Positions 1 to 9,326 are shown, counted from the stretch's first letter. The stretch: DNA of 64,000 nucleotides from Polycladomyces zharkentensis (GCF_016938855.1 NZ_JAFHAP010000008.1:124280-188279), one strand, 5' to 3'. Notes: generated by a model not told the origin, from the letters alone. Numbers and translations: made by a program.

Positions 1-185
1 AGGTTGAACCATTCATCCATCTTATCACTTGCTTCGATGAAATGGCGGTAAGCCGATGTCGTGATGCAAAATCCAGGAGGAACGGGGAATCCCGCTTTTG
101 TCATCTCTCCCAGATTTGCTCCTTTCCCGCCGACCATAGGCAAGCTGTGGCGATCGATCTCATCGAAATACTGAACATATTTCAT
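1..185 (-). CDS. pps: Phosphoenolpyruvate synthase, N-terminal fragment (runs off the window)
   Basis: Only the first 61 codons are present; the gene continues beyond position 1. Read on the minus strand from ATG at 185, the protein begins [10 protein letters not shown] and continues with [14 protein letters not shown] and a GFPVPPGF segment. This is the characteristic start of the PEP/pyruvate-binding ATP-grasp domain of PEP synthase and pyruvate,phosphate dikinase. The family converts pyruvate plus ATP to PEP in gluconeogenesis. A purine-rich ribosome site (GGAAGTGAAAGG) precedes the ATG. Rifampicin phosphotransferases share this domain, so the exact family member cannot be fixed from 61 residues. 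Confidence 0.85.
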   Translation of the reverse strand, partial: MKYVQYFDEIDRHSLPMVGGKGANLGEMTKAGFPVPPGFCITTSAYRHFIEASDKMDEWFN

Positions 186-282
186 GACCTTTCACTTCCT
201 TTTCAAACAAGTAGGGACCAAAGCTCCACGACTTCACGCGCTGTTCGATACGGACACAATCCGTGACACTGAAGTAGAGGGA

Positions 283-300
283 GGTGCCCAGTCGGGCACC
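283..300. other. Short perfect hairpin downstream of the ABC exporter operon
   Basis: A 7-bp perfect stem (GGTGCCC/GGGCACC) with a 4-nt loop lies in the 172-bp gap between the PEP synthase start and the end of the ABC permease gene. No T tract follows on either strand, so it may only be a weak 3' end or a processing structure. Confidence 0.3.
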
Positions 301-357
301 ATCATGAGTGCCAGCAGGGAATGAACAGGATCGTTTTTCGGAACGCCATCTGCCTCG

Positions 358-1161
358 TCACAATGACAAATCTCGCCGGCGGAAAACCATCGTCGCAATG
401 AGGAACAGCACCATCGCGGTAAAGCCCAAACCTGCCGCTATCCACAAAATGTCTTCTTCTCCCCGTGCGAGACGTGCCGGTTCATACAGGCTGAACAACG
501 TCCAGTTCCGGAGCCAATCCAGTTTTTCACCCAGTTTACCGGCAAAGTCCATCGCATAGAACAGGATGGTCACTGTTGCCGACCAGGATACCGCCTTCTT
601 TTCATCGTCAAACAGGCACGAAAACAGGAAGCTGTATGCGCCGATCACAGAAAAAAACAGGAAACAGACCAGATTCAGTTCCATGTAGTCTGACCGATTC
701 AAGGCGGGTTGATCCAGCAGCCAGGTATCTCCCGCGATCCCGCCGAGAAAGGTGAACAGGTTGATCAGCCCGAGCCCCGTGATGAAAAATGCGACTTGCG
801 TCAGGATGAGCCGTGACCGGGACAACGGCGTTGACAGCAGAAATGCCATGGACCCCCGGTCGACATGCCGAGCCACCAGCCGGGTCGGGATCACCACGCT
901 GTACACCATCAGCAGGATCAGATACAGGAAGGAGTGGTACTCAACAGCGATAAAATCGTTCAAACGCTGTACACCGGCCTCAATTCCCAACACTTTCATC
1001 ATCTCTTCCGGCATTTTCTTCAGCAATTCATTCATGTCTCCGGGATTCAAGCTGGGATAGATGGAAACAATCATCAGCACATAAAGAAACGACCCGATCG
1101 CCATCGCTGCCAATGTCTTGCCGTGCAACCGCCACATTGCCCGGTACAGCGCAAGGTTCAT
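358..1161 (-). CDS. ABC-2 type transporter permease
   Basis: A 267-residue membrane protein with about six hydrophobic segments: near residues 14-36, one in the SFLYLILLMVYSVV stretch, three central ones, and a last one ending in the basic tail RRRDLSL. The pattern is that of ABC-2 exporter permeases, with an extracellular loop after TM1. The gene overlaps the upstream ATPase gene by 4 nt (ATGA), so the two are translationally coupled and should form one exporter. Substrate is unknown; drugs, lipids or peptides are usual for the family. It lies in the operon controlled by the c-di-AMP riboswitch. The family call is firm and the substrate is open. Confidence 0.85.
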   Translation of the reverse strand: MNLALYRAMWRLHGKTLAAMAIGSFLYVLMIVSIYPSLNPGDMNELLKKMPEEMMKVLGIEAGVQRLNDFIAVEYHSFLYLILLMVYSVVIPTRLVARHVDRGSMAFLLSTPLSRSRLILTQVAFFITGLGLINLFTFLGGIAGDTWLLDQPALNRSDYMELNLVCFLFFSVIGAYSFLFSCLFDDEKKAVSWSATVTILFYAMDFAGKLGEKLDWLRNWTLFSLYEPARLARGEEDILWIAAGLGFTAMVLFLIATMVFRRRDLSL

Positions 1162-2045
1162 CGTTCGTTCGCCTCCCGTCGTTCATAGTAGTGCATAAAG
1201 ATTTCTTCGAGATCCATCTCTCTGTGTTCCAAATGGCGCACATCCACATCGCCCAGAGCGCGGATCAGGGGATTCAGATCACCTTGTACCTCGATTTCAA
1301 CCGTGGTTGCTCCCCGGCGGACCACACTGAGCCCGGCCTGAATCAATCGGTCGATGTCCGATTTTCTTCCCAGCGTCACAACAAACGCTTTCCGCTGCTC
1401 ACTGCGCAATTCCTGGACGGATTTCACAGCGATCAGCCGTCCTTTCCGGATGATGCCGACCCGGTCTGCCGTGCGCTCGATCTCCGGAAACTGATGAGAG
1501 GACATGAAAATCGTTTTTCCTCGCTTTTTTTCTTCCAGAATCAATTCCACAAACCCCCGTTGCATCAGGGGATCCAAACCGGAGGTGGGTTCGTCCAGGA
1601 TCAAAATCTCCGGATCATGCATGAATGCGGCCACAATGGCCAGTTTTTGTTTCATTCCCTTGGACATTTTTCGGATCGGGACTCGGGGGTCCAGTTCCAG
1701 TCGCTCCAGCAGCTCATTCCTTCTGTCATCCTTCTGTCCACGGAGTCCCGCCATCAAATCCAAGAAACCGGTACCGTCCAGTCCTTCAAACATGGCGATC
1801 TCCCCCGGGAGATAACCGGTGACTTTTTGAATCTTGTCCGATTCATTCCAGCAGTCCATGCCCCCGATCTCCGCTTTGCCCTCATCCTGTCTCATAAAAC
1901 CCATCAAGTGACGAATCGTAGTGGATTTTCCCGCACCGTTTGGTCCGAGATAACCGAATACTTCACCCCGATTCACTTCAAGGGTGAGATCAAAAATTCC
2001 CTTTTCACCCGGAAACCGTTTGGTCAATCCATGAATCCGTATCAT
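1158..2045 (-). CDS. ABC transporter ATP-binding protein
   Basis: A 295-residue cytoplasmic ATPase that should power the adjacent ABC-2 permease. Walker A GPNGAGKST is at residues 34-42, the signature-like MSKGMKQK at 127-134, and Walker B EILILDEP near 146-153 followed by TSGLDP. The last 80 residues form a C-terminal extension typical of the CcmA/DrrA-type exporter subfamily. The start ATG at 2045 overlaps the stop of a possible 19-codon mini-ORF, and an AGAGGAGG-type ribosome site lies just upstream. Expression is probably set by the riboswitch and terminator upstream on the same strand. Confidence 0.9.
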   Translation of the reverse strand: MIRIHGLTKRFPGEKGIFDLTLEVNRGEVFGYLGPNGAGKSTTIRHLMGFMRQDEGKAEIGGMDCWNESDKIQKVTGYLPGEIAMFEGLDGTGFLDLMAGLRGQKDDRRNELLERLELDPRVPIRKMSKGMKQKLAIVAAFMHDPEILILDEPTSGLDPLMQRGFVELILEEKKRGKTIFMSSHQFPEIERTADRVGIIRKGRLIAVKSVQELRSEQRKAFVVTLGRKSDIDRLIQAGLSVVRRGATTVEIEVQGDLNPLIRALGDVDVRHLEHREMDLEEIFMHYYERREANER

Positions 2046-2158
2046 GATCGAGCCTCCTCTCCGCCTTTCCGGCGATAAAAATCATCCGTAACGTCCATCA
2101 TGGTGTCTTTCTTTCGCCATCGCCATTCTTGAGCGTAAAAGCTTCCCGTCACCAACAG

Positions 2159-2195
2159 AAAAAGCCACGAGAAGGGTGTCTTCCCGTGGCTTTTT
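2159..2195 (-). terminator. Intrinsic terminator between c-di-AMP riboswitch and ABC operon
   Basis: A strong hairpin with stem AAAAAGCCACG/CGTGGCTTTTT and a G/C-rich loop. On the minus strand it ends in a T run. It sits between the riboswitch aptamer and the ABC genes, so it is the likely expression platform: ligand binding would favour termination. Its A/T flanks make it potentially bidirectional. Confidence 0.8.
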
Positions 2196-2239
2196 GAGCA
2201 CAGCAAAAACAGCCGTGCTGCCGCACGATTCCACTCCCC

Positions 2240-2411
2240 CTCTCACAACGCTTACGAGGTTAGCTGACGGATTCGGGTGGCTGAGAGTCACCCTACCCGG
2301 GCATTAACCCGGGATTCACCCCATGCAGTCCGTGACCGATTCGCCACAGCCTGCGGTTGGTTCCCCCGCTCCCGCGTATCGCGGGATTCAGCGATTTACG
2401 AGGATGTATTT
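2240..2411 (-). promoter_or_regulatory. ydaO/yuaA-type c-di-AMP riboswitch
   Basis: Read on the minus strand, the segment shows the ordered conserved blocks of this class: CGCTGAATC near the 5' end, GAGCGGGGGAACCAA, GGGGTGAATCCC, then AGGGTGACTCTCAGC, CCCGAATCCGTCAGCTAACC and CGTAAGCG. These match the known ydaO/yuaA core. Known members bind cyclic di-AMP and turn expression off, usually in front of cell-wall hydrolase, ion- or osmolyte-transport genes. Here the first genes after its terminator encode an ABC-2 exporter. Confidence 0.9.
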
Positions 2412-2721
2412 TATTTTTAAATCGAGCTCATCATACTCCTCCGACCACCTGATGTAAAGTGTCATTTTTCATCAAAAAGGAATGAAATACCGTCATGTGA
2501 CCCGATCCGTTTGATGGGAGATCCATTTCTCTTCTGTTTACTCCCCCTGACGAAATCCGTCGGGCAAATCCTTTTCAAACCATATTCCCGGATACAGGTT
2601 GATCATGAGGAATGACGAAGTGCGAAAAGATGTATGGATACGGCACTCGCAGTTGGGGCGGACTGCACCGTGTTCGTACAGTTGAGACCGCTCCTCATTG
2701 TTGATCGGGGTGAAACAGACG

Positions 2722-2750
2722 TTGTTCGGTCCGTTGGGGAGTGTTACAAT
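2722..2750 (+). promoter_or_regulatory. SigA-type promoter of mutS
   Basis: TTGTTC (2722-2727) and TACAAT (2745-2750) are separated by exactly 17 bp and lie 47 bp before the mutS start. The arrangement makes mutS the first gene of the mutSL operon. The 300 bp between the riboswitch and this promoter holds no other gene that I can recognise. Confidence 0.7.
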
Positions 2751-2796
2751 AGACCGTACGAAACAACGACTCTTACCGTTCGGAGGGTGTCCTGTT

Positions 2797-5421
2797 TTGG
2801 CCAAATATACGCCGATGATGGAACAGTACTTATCGATTAAGGCAGAGTATCCGGATGCCTTTTTATTTTTCCGTTTGGGCGATTTTTACGAGATGTTTTT
2901 TGAGGATGCAAAAAAAGCAGCCGAAGAGCTGGAAATTACGCTGACCTCACGCGACGGCGGGAAAGAACGGGTACCGATGTGCGGTGTGCCGTATCATTCC
3001 GCCGAGGCGTACATTGAGCGATTGATCGAAAAAGGATACAAAGTCGCGATCTGTGAACAGGTGGAGGACCCCAAAGCGGCCAAAGGCGTGGTCAAACGCG
3101 AAGTGGTTCGCGTGATCACACCGGGAACGGTCATTGAGGAAAAAATGCTGGCCGACAAAGAGAACAACTTTTTGGTGGCGCTCGCTACCGATGGCCGTGC
3201 GCATGCGTTGGCGGCCGGGGATCTTTCCACCGGTGAATGGTACGTGACCCAGTTGGAAGGGTCATTGGACCGGCTGATGGATGAAACCGGTGCATACCGA
3301 CCACGGGAAGTGCTGCTCGACCCCGCATTGGCCGGGGATCGTCACTTCCAAAAGCGGCTTGGCATGCGGTTGGGATGTCTGTTCACCCCAATGACCGAGG
3401 AGAAACTGGGGAACGCCGGTGAACTGGAAGCGGCATTGGCCCAGCAATTTCCATCGGCAAAAGAGGTGTTCACGACAGCGCTTTTGGTCCGGGCTGGCGG
3501 GATGTTGCTTCGCTATCTGCAAGATACGCAGAAGCGATCCCTGCGGCATCTCAATCGGGTTCGACGGTATGATGCCCGCCAGTTCATGATTCTGGACGAA
3601 GCGGCCCGGCGCAATCTGGAACTGACCGCTACGTTAAAGGACGGTCGGCGTCAAGGATCGTTGCTCTGGTTGCTGGATCAGACGGCGACCGCGATGGGGA
3701 GCCGGATGTTGCGCCAATGGTTGGACAAGCCGTTGGTGAACAAAGAGGCGATCGAGGAACGGCAGGACGCGGTACAGGCGTTTCTGGACGACCTGCTGTT
3801 ATTGGAGGAAGTCCGGGAACGATTGAAGGAAGTGTATGATCTGGAGCGATTGGCTGCCAGGATCGCGTATGGTTCGGCCAATGCCCGGGAATTGCAAGCG
3901 CTTCGCCGTTCGCTGGAGGCGCTTCCCGCATTGCGGCAGGTGTTGGCCCGGGTGGATTGCCCGCCGCTTCGGATGATGGGCGAACATATGGATGTGTGCG
4001 CAGATGTGGCGGAGCTGATCGCCAGGGCGATCGAGGATGATCCCCCCGTTTCGGTCAAAGAGGGCGGCTTGATCCGGGAAGGTTATCATCCCCATTTGGA
4101 TCGGCTGCGTACGGCGCAACGGGAAGGGAAGAACTGGATCACCCAGTTGGAGCGTCGCGAGCGGGAAGCGACGGGCATCAAGTCGCTCAAAGTGGGTTAC
4201 AACAAGGTATTCGGTTACTATATCGAGGTGACCAAGGCCAATCTTCGCCATTTGCCGGAAGGTCGATATGAACGGAAACAGACCTTGGCCAACGCGGAGC
4301 GGTTTATCACGCCGGAGCTGAAGGAAAAGGAACAGTTGATTCTGGAAGCGGAAGAAAAGTCGGTGGAATTGGAGTACCAGCTGTTCACCGAGGTCCGCGA
4401 ACAAGTGGCCCGGCAGATTCCGCGGTTGCAAAAGCTTGCCGAACAAGTGGCGCGGTTGGATGCGTTGCAATCGCTTGCCGCCGTGGCCGACCGCTACGGA
4501 TATGTCCGTCCGGTCATCCGCACGGACGGTCGCTTGCGAATCGAAGCGGGGCGGCATCCGGTGGTGGAGGCGGCCAACCGGGAGGAGCCGTTCGTGGCCA
4601 ACGACGCGGATATGGACCCGGAGGACCGCCAGATCTTGCTGATCACCGGTCCCAACATGGCCGGAAAAAGCACCTATATGCGCCAGGTGGCCCTGATCAC
4701 GTTGATGGCGCAAATCGGCAGCTTCGTTCCCGCGAAGCGAGCGGAAACCCCCATCGTGGACCGGATCTTTACACGGATCGGTGCGGCGGACGATCTGGTC
4801 GGGGGCCGGAGCACGTTTATGGTGGAGATGGCGGAGACGTGTCAGGCGCTCACCCAGGCGACGAAACAAAGCTTGATCCTGCTGGACGAAGTGGGACGCG
4901 GTACCTCTACATACGACGGCATGTCTCTTGCCCATGCGATCGTGGAATACATCCACGATCATGTGGGGGCAAAAACTTTGTTCTCCACCCACTATCATGA
5001 ACTGACCCGGCTGGAGGAAACGCTTCCCCGGGTGGTGAATGTGCACGCCCGATGCGTGGAGAAAGACGGAAAAGTGGTCTTTCTCCACCGGATCGAACCG
5101 GGGCGTGCTGACCGCAGTTACGGGATTCAAGTGGCTGAGCTGGCCGGATTGCCGCCGGAAGTGATCCGTCGGGCCAAAGTGATTTTGGACCAGCTGGAGG
5201 GGCAGTCGGAAACGGCCGCCACGGTTCAGCAGTTGGAGTTGTTCCCGACCGTTCCCGAACCGGAGACGCGAAAGGAAAAGGTCCCCGAACCGGAATTGAG
5301 TGAGACGGAGCGGGAAGTGCTGAAGGAACTGGCCGAGTGGGATCTGATGGGTTCCACCCCCCTGGACGCGATGCAGTTGATCCACCGTCTGCAACAACGG
5401 CTGAGATCCAGCCGGGTGTAG
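2797..5421 (+). CDS. mutS: DNA mismatch repair ATPase MutS
   Basis: Recognises mispaired bases and small loops and recruits MutL. The protein is 874 residues from the TTG at 2797, preceded by the ribosome site CGGAGGGTG. This start gives the normal N-terminus LAKYTPMMEQYL, with the mismatch-reading motif FYEMFFEDA close behind (Phe-X-Glu, FYE). The frame is open further upstream but the sequence there is not MutS-like. Domains in order are mismatch recognition, connector, core/lever and clamp, then the ATPase with Walker A GPNMAGKST near residue 618 and DEVGRGTST near 696. The length is typical. It is followed by mutL 12 bp later. Confidence 0.97.
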   Translation: MAKYTPMMEQYLSIKAEYPDAFLFFRLGDFYEMFFEDAKKAAEELEITLTSRDGGKERVPMCGVPYHSAEAYIERLIEKGYKVAICEQVEDPKAAKGVVKREVVRVITPGTVIEEKMLADKENNFLVALATDGRAHALAAGDLSTGEWYVTQLEGSLDRLMDETGAYRPREVLLDPALAGDRHFQKRLGMRLGCLFTPMTEEKLGNAGELEAALAQQFPSAKEVFTTALLVRAGGMLLRYLQDTQKRSLRHLNRVRRYDARQFMILDEAARRNLELTATLKDGRRQGSLLWLLDQTATAMGSRMLRQWLDKPLVNKEAIEERQDAVQAFLDDLLLLEEVRERLKEVYDLERLAARIAYGSANARELQALRRSLEALPALRQVLARVDCPPLRMMGEHMDVCADVAELIARAIEDDPPVSVKEGGLIREGYHPHLDRLRTAQREGKNWITQLERREREATGIKSLKVGYNKVFGYYIEVTKANLRHLPEGRYERKQTLANAERFITPELKEKEQLILEAEEKSVELEYQLFTEVREQVARQIPRLQKLAEQVARLDALQSLAAVADRYGYVRPVIRTDGRLRIEAGRHPVVEAANREEPFVANDADMDPEDRQILLITGPNMAGKSTYMRQVALITLMAQIGSFVPAKRAETPIVDRIFTRIGAADDLVGGRSTFMVEMAETCQALTQATKQSLILLDEVGRGTSTYDGMSLAHAIVEYIHDHVGAKTLFSTHYHELTRLEETLPRVVNVHARCVEKDGKVVFLHRIEPGRADRSYGIQVAELAGLPPEVIRRAKVILDQLEGQSETAATVQQLELFPTVPEPETRKEKVPEPELSETEREVLKELAEWDLMGSTPLDAMQLIHRLQQRLRSSRV

Positions 5422-5433
5422 GGAGGGCCGAAG

Positions 5434-7308
5434 ATGGGAAAGATCCGCATTTTGGACGATCATTTGGCCAACCAGATCGCGGCGGGAGAAGTGGTGGAGC
5501 GACCGGCATCCGTGGTGAAAGAGCTGGTGGAAAACGCGATCGATGCGGAGGCGGACCGGATCGCGGTTGAGTTGGAGGAAGGCGGTATCCGCTCGATCCG
5601 CGTTTCCGACAACGGTTGCGGCATGGACCGGGAGGATGCGAAACTGGCTTTCGCCCGGCATGCCACCAGCAAAATTCGCCGGGAGCGGGATCTGTTCGCG
5701 ATCCGCACGTTGGGTTTTCGCGGAGAGGCACTGCCCAGCATCGCTTCCGTATCCCGTCTGACTCTGACCACCCAGGACGGATCAGACCAACCCGCCACCC
5801 GGCTCAAGCTGGAAGGGGGCGAAATGGTCTCGATTGAGGAAACGTCCCGTTCCCGGGGAACGGATGTGCGGGTGGAAGACCTGTTTTACAATACGCCGGC
5901 TCGTTTGAAATACCTGAAAACCGTCAACACTGAGGTTAGTCACGTGGCCGATGTGATCGGCCGATTGGCGCTGGCACATCCGAATCGGGCATTTTCGCTC
6001 CGCCACAACCGACGTGAATTGTTCCGGACACCCGGCGACGGGAAATTGATTCACGTCATCCATGCCTTGTACGGAAAACAAGTGGCGTCCCACATGGTGC
6101 AAGTGGAAGCGGAAGATCCGGATTTCCGCCTGACGGGGTTGGTGGCCCGTCCCGAGGTGACCCGGTCCAACCGTTCGTATTTGTCCATCATTCTGAACGG
6201 ACGCTATATCCGCAGTGTTCCATTGGTACAGGCGGTATTGCAAGCGTATGAAACGCTGTTGCCGGTGGGGCGTTATCCGATCGGTGTGTTGTGCGTGGAG
6301 ACGGACCCCAAACTGGTGGATGTCAATGTGCACCCCGCCAAGCTGGAAGTGCGCATCAGCAAGGAAAAAACGCTGTACGACCTGATCGTGCAGTCGGTTC
6401 ACCAGGCATTGCACCGGCAAGTGCTTGTCCCCAAGGTGGAAAAAAAGACGGGCGGTCCGACGGTGCGAAAAACGCAAGTGGTGCAGGAACGGTTGTCCTT
6501 TGACCGGCCAGCAGAGCGGCCGCGATCGGATGAGTATCCGTCATTGTCACGTCCGATAAGGGAAGACCGGGTAAACGAGCCGCCTTCCAGGCCAGAGAGG
6601 ACGGAATCCGTTTCCCGCGCCGGTTTGACCGGGCAAAAGGCGGTTCCGGATCGGTTGTCGGTTCAATCGCGGGAAAAACCGGAGCAATCGCCGACGGTCG
6701 CCGAGCAGGAATCGGAGGAGAACTCCCGTTTTCCGATGATGGAACCGTTGACGCAAGTTCACGGCACTTACATCGTGGCGCAATCGGAAGACGGTTTCTA
6801 TTTGATTGACCAACATGCGGCACATGAACGGATTTACTATGAACGCTTCCTCCGCCGTATGAAAGAGACCGATCCCGAGCAACAACCCCTGTTGGTGCCG
6901 ATGACGGTGGAATGCACACTGGCCGAGGCGGAAACGATCCGAAGCAAGCTGGATGATTTGCGCGCAATCGGTTTGGAAGTGGAACCCTTTGGGGGAACCA
7001 CGTTTCTCGTGCGCTCACACCCGCGTTGGTTTCCCGACGGACAGGAGGAGGCGATCATCCGCGAGATCGTCGATTGGCTCAAGGAGCACGGTCGGGTGGA
7101 TACGGTTCGCCTCCGGGACGCCAGTGCCAAGCTGATGGCGTGCAAAGCGGCGATCAAGGCCAACCGCCACCTGCGGCGGGAGGAGATGGAACGATTGCTC
7201 GAGGAGTTGGGGGCATGCGCCAATCCGTTCACTTGTCCGCATGGCAGACCGATTCTCGTGCATTTTTCCACCTATGAAATCGAAAAGATGTTTAAGCGGG
7301 TGATGTGA
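5434..7308 (+). CDS. mutL: DNA mismatch repair protein MutL
   Basis: A 624-residue matchmaker between MutS and downstream repair. The N-terminal GHKL ATPase shows ELVENAIDAEAD near residue 30, DNGCGM near 62 and GFRGEAL near 94. A low-complexity Pro/Glu/Arg-rich linker spans about residues 335-430. The C-terminal dimerisation domain carries DQHAAHERIYYE near 459, an ACKAAI motif and a final CPHGRP. These are the metal-binding motifs of MutL endonucleases from bacteria lacking MutH. An RBS (GGAGGG) precedes ATG 5434. The downstream methyltransferase starts one base after its stop. Confidence 0.97.
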   Translation: MGKIRILDDHLANQIAAGEVVERPASVVKELVENAIDAEADRIAVELEEGGIRSIRVSDNGCGMDREDAKLAFARHATSKIRRERDLFAIRTLGFRGEALPSIASVSRLTLTTQDGSDQPATRLKLEGGEMVSIEETSRSRGTDVRVEDLFYNTPARLKYLKTVNTEVSHVADVIGRLALAHPNRAFSLRHNRRELFRTPGDGKLIHVIHALYGKQVASHMVQVEAEDPDFRLTGLVARPEVTRSNRSYLSIILNGRYIRSVPLVQAVLQAYETLLPVGRYPIGVLCVETDPKLVDVNVHPAKLEVRISKEKTLYDLIVQSVHQALHRQVLVPKVEKKTGGPTVRKTQVVQERLSFDRPAERPRSDEYPSLSRPIREDRVNEPPSRPERTESVSRAGLTGQKAVPDRLSVQSREKPEQSPTVAEQESEENSRFPMMEPLTQVHGTYIVAQSEDGFYLIDQHAAHERIYYERFLRRMKETDPEQQPLLVPMTVECTLAEAETIRSKLDDLRAIGLEVEPFGGTTFLVRSHPRWFPDGQEEAIIREIVDWLKEHGRVDTVRLRDASAKLMACKAAIKANRHLRREEMERLLEELGACANPFTCPHGRPILVHFSTYEIEKMFKRVM

Positions 7309-7309
7309 G

Positions 7310-8089
7310 ATGTTGGTGACCACGTCTTTTCATCCGCATGCCGGACAAAGGGAAGAGGCGCGGCATCTGGCCCGTCGGCTGGGTGTGCCCTACGTCGACC
7401 GGGAGCGTTTTCCCCTGGCGGAGTTGATGGAGCGAAACGGTGCCGATTCCGCAGTGGTGGTGACGCGGGAGGGATGGCACTGGGAAGATCGCGAAGGGCG
7501 GCAGTTCTTTTTTCACCCCAACATGTCCGTCCCGCGGATCAAACAACTGCGACAGGGAAACCCCGACCCGTTGGTGACCGTCAGCGGGATGCAACCCGGA
7601 GACCGGGTGTTGGACTGCACATTGGGGATGGGAGCAGATGCCGTCGTCTCCGCCTTCGTCACCGGGCAAACCGTGACCGGCTTGGAAAGTCAGCCGGTCA
7701 TTGCCGAACTGGTGGCCCACGGTCTGAAAACATATCCGGCGAAAAACGAGGAATTGAAAAAGGCGATGCGTTCCATTGAAGTGGTTTGTACCGATTATCG
7801 GGAGTTTTTGCCGCAATGTGCGGAGCGCTCATACGATATCATTCTGTTTGATCCCATGTTCCGCGAAACGGTACGCGCATCCAGCGGAGTTCAGCCGCTT
7901 CGTCTGCTGGCCAATCTGGACCCGCTGGACCCGGAGACGGTTCGTCACGCGGTTCGGGTGGCCCGCAAGGCGGTTGTGCTGAAAGAGCGGCCGCAAAGCG
8001 GCGAGTTTGAACGATTGGGATTCGACATCGTGAAACAATCCGCCCGTTTCGCACTGGGTGTGATCCGGGTCGAAGGAGGGAGGGGATGA
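7310..8089 (+). CDS. Class I SAM-dependent methyltransferase, RsmJ-like
   Basis: A 259-residue cytoplasmic protein. The SAM-binding segment is RVLDCTLGMGADA at about residues 98-110, followed by TGLESQPV, and the catalytic-side motif is IILFDPMF near 179. This matches the SAM_MT family that includes the 16S rRNA guanine-N2 methyltransferase RsmJ, though the N-terminal 90 residues are divergent. It sits inside the mutL-miaA operon, starts immediately after mutL and overlaps miaA by 4 nt, so translation is coupled. An RNA substrate is likely given the miaA/hfq neighbourhood, but this is inference. Confidence 0.8.
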   Translation: MLVTTSFHPHAGQREEARHLARRLGVPYVDRERFPLAELMERNGADSAVVVTREGWHWEDREGRQFFFHPNMSVPRIKQLRQGNPDPLVTVSGMQPGDRVLDCTLGMGADAVVSAFVTGQTVTGLESQPVIAELVAHGLKTYPAKNEELKKAMRSIEVVCTDYREFLPQCAERSYDIILFDPMFRETVRASSGVQPLRLLANLDPLDPETVRHAVRVARKAVVLKERPQSGEFERLGFDIVKQSARFALGVIRVEGGRG

Positions 8090-9021
8090 AAGAGAAAGCG
8101 GATTTGCTCGTCATCGTGGGGCCGACGGCGGTGGGCAAAACGGCGCTCAGCTTGAAGCTGGCCGAGTCGTTTCGCGGAGAGATCATCTCCGGCGATTCGA
8201 TGCAGGTATACCGGTACATGGACATCGGTACCGCCAAGGCGACGCCGGCCGAACGGGCGCGTGTCCCTCATCATATGATCGACATCGTCGATCCGGACTA
8301 TCCGTTTTCCGTGGATGAATTCCAGCGGATGGTAAAAGCGAAGATCCGTGAGATCCAGGTCCGCGGAAATCTGCCGATGCTGGTCGGGGGGACGGGATTG
8401 TATGTACAATCCGTCACCCACGGGTATCAGCTGCCCGGTGTGAAGGAAGACCCGGCCTTTCGGGAGGAGATGCATCGTTTGGCGGATGAACAGGGCAACG
8501 AAGCCCTGCACCGGCGATTGGCGAAGGTGGACCCGGAAACGGCGAAACGCCTGCATCCCAATGACAGACGTCGCATCATCCGTGCGCTGGAGGTATTTCA
8601 TGCCAAAGGGGTTCCATTTTCCCATTTGCAAAAGCAGGAAGGTTCCCTGTACAATACATTGTGGATTGGCCTGACGATGCCACGGGAGCAGTTGTATGAG
8701 CGCATCAACCGGCGCGTGGATCAAATGATGGCCGACGGTTTGGTGGAAGAGGTGAAACGGTTGCGGGCGCTCGGTTACCGGGGTGACCTGACCTCCATGC
8801 AGGCGTTGGGATACAAGGAAATTCAGCAGTATCTCGACGGACATTTGACACTGGAGGAAGCAGTCGAGGCGATCAAGCGGGGGACGCGCAAATTTGCCAA
8901 ACGACAGCTCTCTTGGTTCCGGCGTCTGAAAGAAATCCGTTGGTTTGACGTGACCCGCCCGGGCTTCACGGAAGAAATTCATCAGGTTGTAGCAGGAAAG
9001 TTCCCTGGTTACAGCGAATAG
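8086..9021 (+). CDS. miaA: tRNA dimethylallyltransferase MiaA
   Basis: Transfers the dimethylallyl group to N6 of adenosine 37 in tRNAs reading UNN codons. The 311-residue protein has the P-loop GPTAVGKTALS at residues 10-20, the tRNA/isoprenoid site motif DSMQVYRYMDIGTAK near 36, and the GGTGLYVQS segment near 104. The start ATG overlaps the stop of the preceding methyltransferase (ATGA), with AGGAGGGAGGGG as ribosome site. The miaA-hfq order is conserved in many bacteria. Confidence 0.96.
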   Translation: MKEKADLLVIVGPTAVGKTALSLKLAESFRGEIISGDSMQVYRYMDIGTAKATPAERARVPHHMIDIVDPDYPFSVDEFQRMVKAKIREIQVRGNLPMLVGGTGLYVQSVTHGYQLPGVKEDPAFREEMHRLADEQGNEALHRRLAKVDPETAKRLHPNDRRRIIRALEVFHAKGVPFSHLQKQEGSLYNTLWIGLTMPREQLYERINRRVDQMMADGLVEEVKRLRALGYRGDLTSMQALGYKEIQQYLDGHLTLEEAVEAIKRGTRKFAKRQLSWFRRLKEIRWFDVTRPGFTEEIHQVVAGKFPGYSE

Positions 9022-9060
9022 AGTAAACTAATGCCAAAACGTACATAGGAGGTACGGACT

Positions 9061-9312
9061 TTGAAACAATCCATCAACATTCAAGATACGTTTCTCAACC
9101 AAATCCGCAAAGAAGCGGTCCCTGTTACCATCTATCTCATAAACGGTTTCCAGCTTCGCGGAGTCGTACGGGGCTTCGATAATTTCACAATCGTGATTGA
9201 CAGCGACGGTAAACAACAGATGGTCTATAAACACGCGATTTCCACTTTTACGCCGGCACGTCCGGTCTCTTTGCAACAACCGCAAGCCGAAGAGGCCGGT
9301 AAAGAAGCATAA
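9061..9312 (+). CDS. hfq: RNA chaperone Hfq
   Basis: An 83-residue Sm-like RNA-binding protein. It shows the Sm1 region [11 protein letters not shown] with [15 protein letters not shown], and the Sm2 motif YKHAIST near residues 56-62. The start is TTG at 9061 with an AGGAGGT ribosome site 7 bp upstream. The acidic, glutamine-rich tail ([12 protein letters not shown]) is short, as in Gram-positive Hfq. A strong terminator follows, ending the mutS-to-hfq transcript. Confidence 0.95.
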   Translation: MKQSINIQDTFLNQIRKEAVPVTIYLINGFQLRGVVRGFDNFTIVIDSDGKQQMVYKHAISTFTPARPVSLQQPQAEEAGKEA

Positions 9313-9326
9313 TACCGCCTCCCACA

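Noticed and set aside
2082-2291. 69-codon minus-strand frame across the riboswitch and terminator
   Set aside because: It is entirely explained by conserved RNA structure (aptamer 3' half and terminator).
3799-5661. 620-codon open frame on the minus strand opposite mutS
   Set aside because: His/Arg/Gln-rich, no family motif; an antisense shadow of GC-rich mutS codons.
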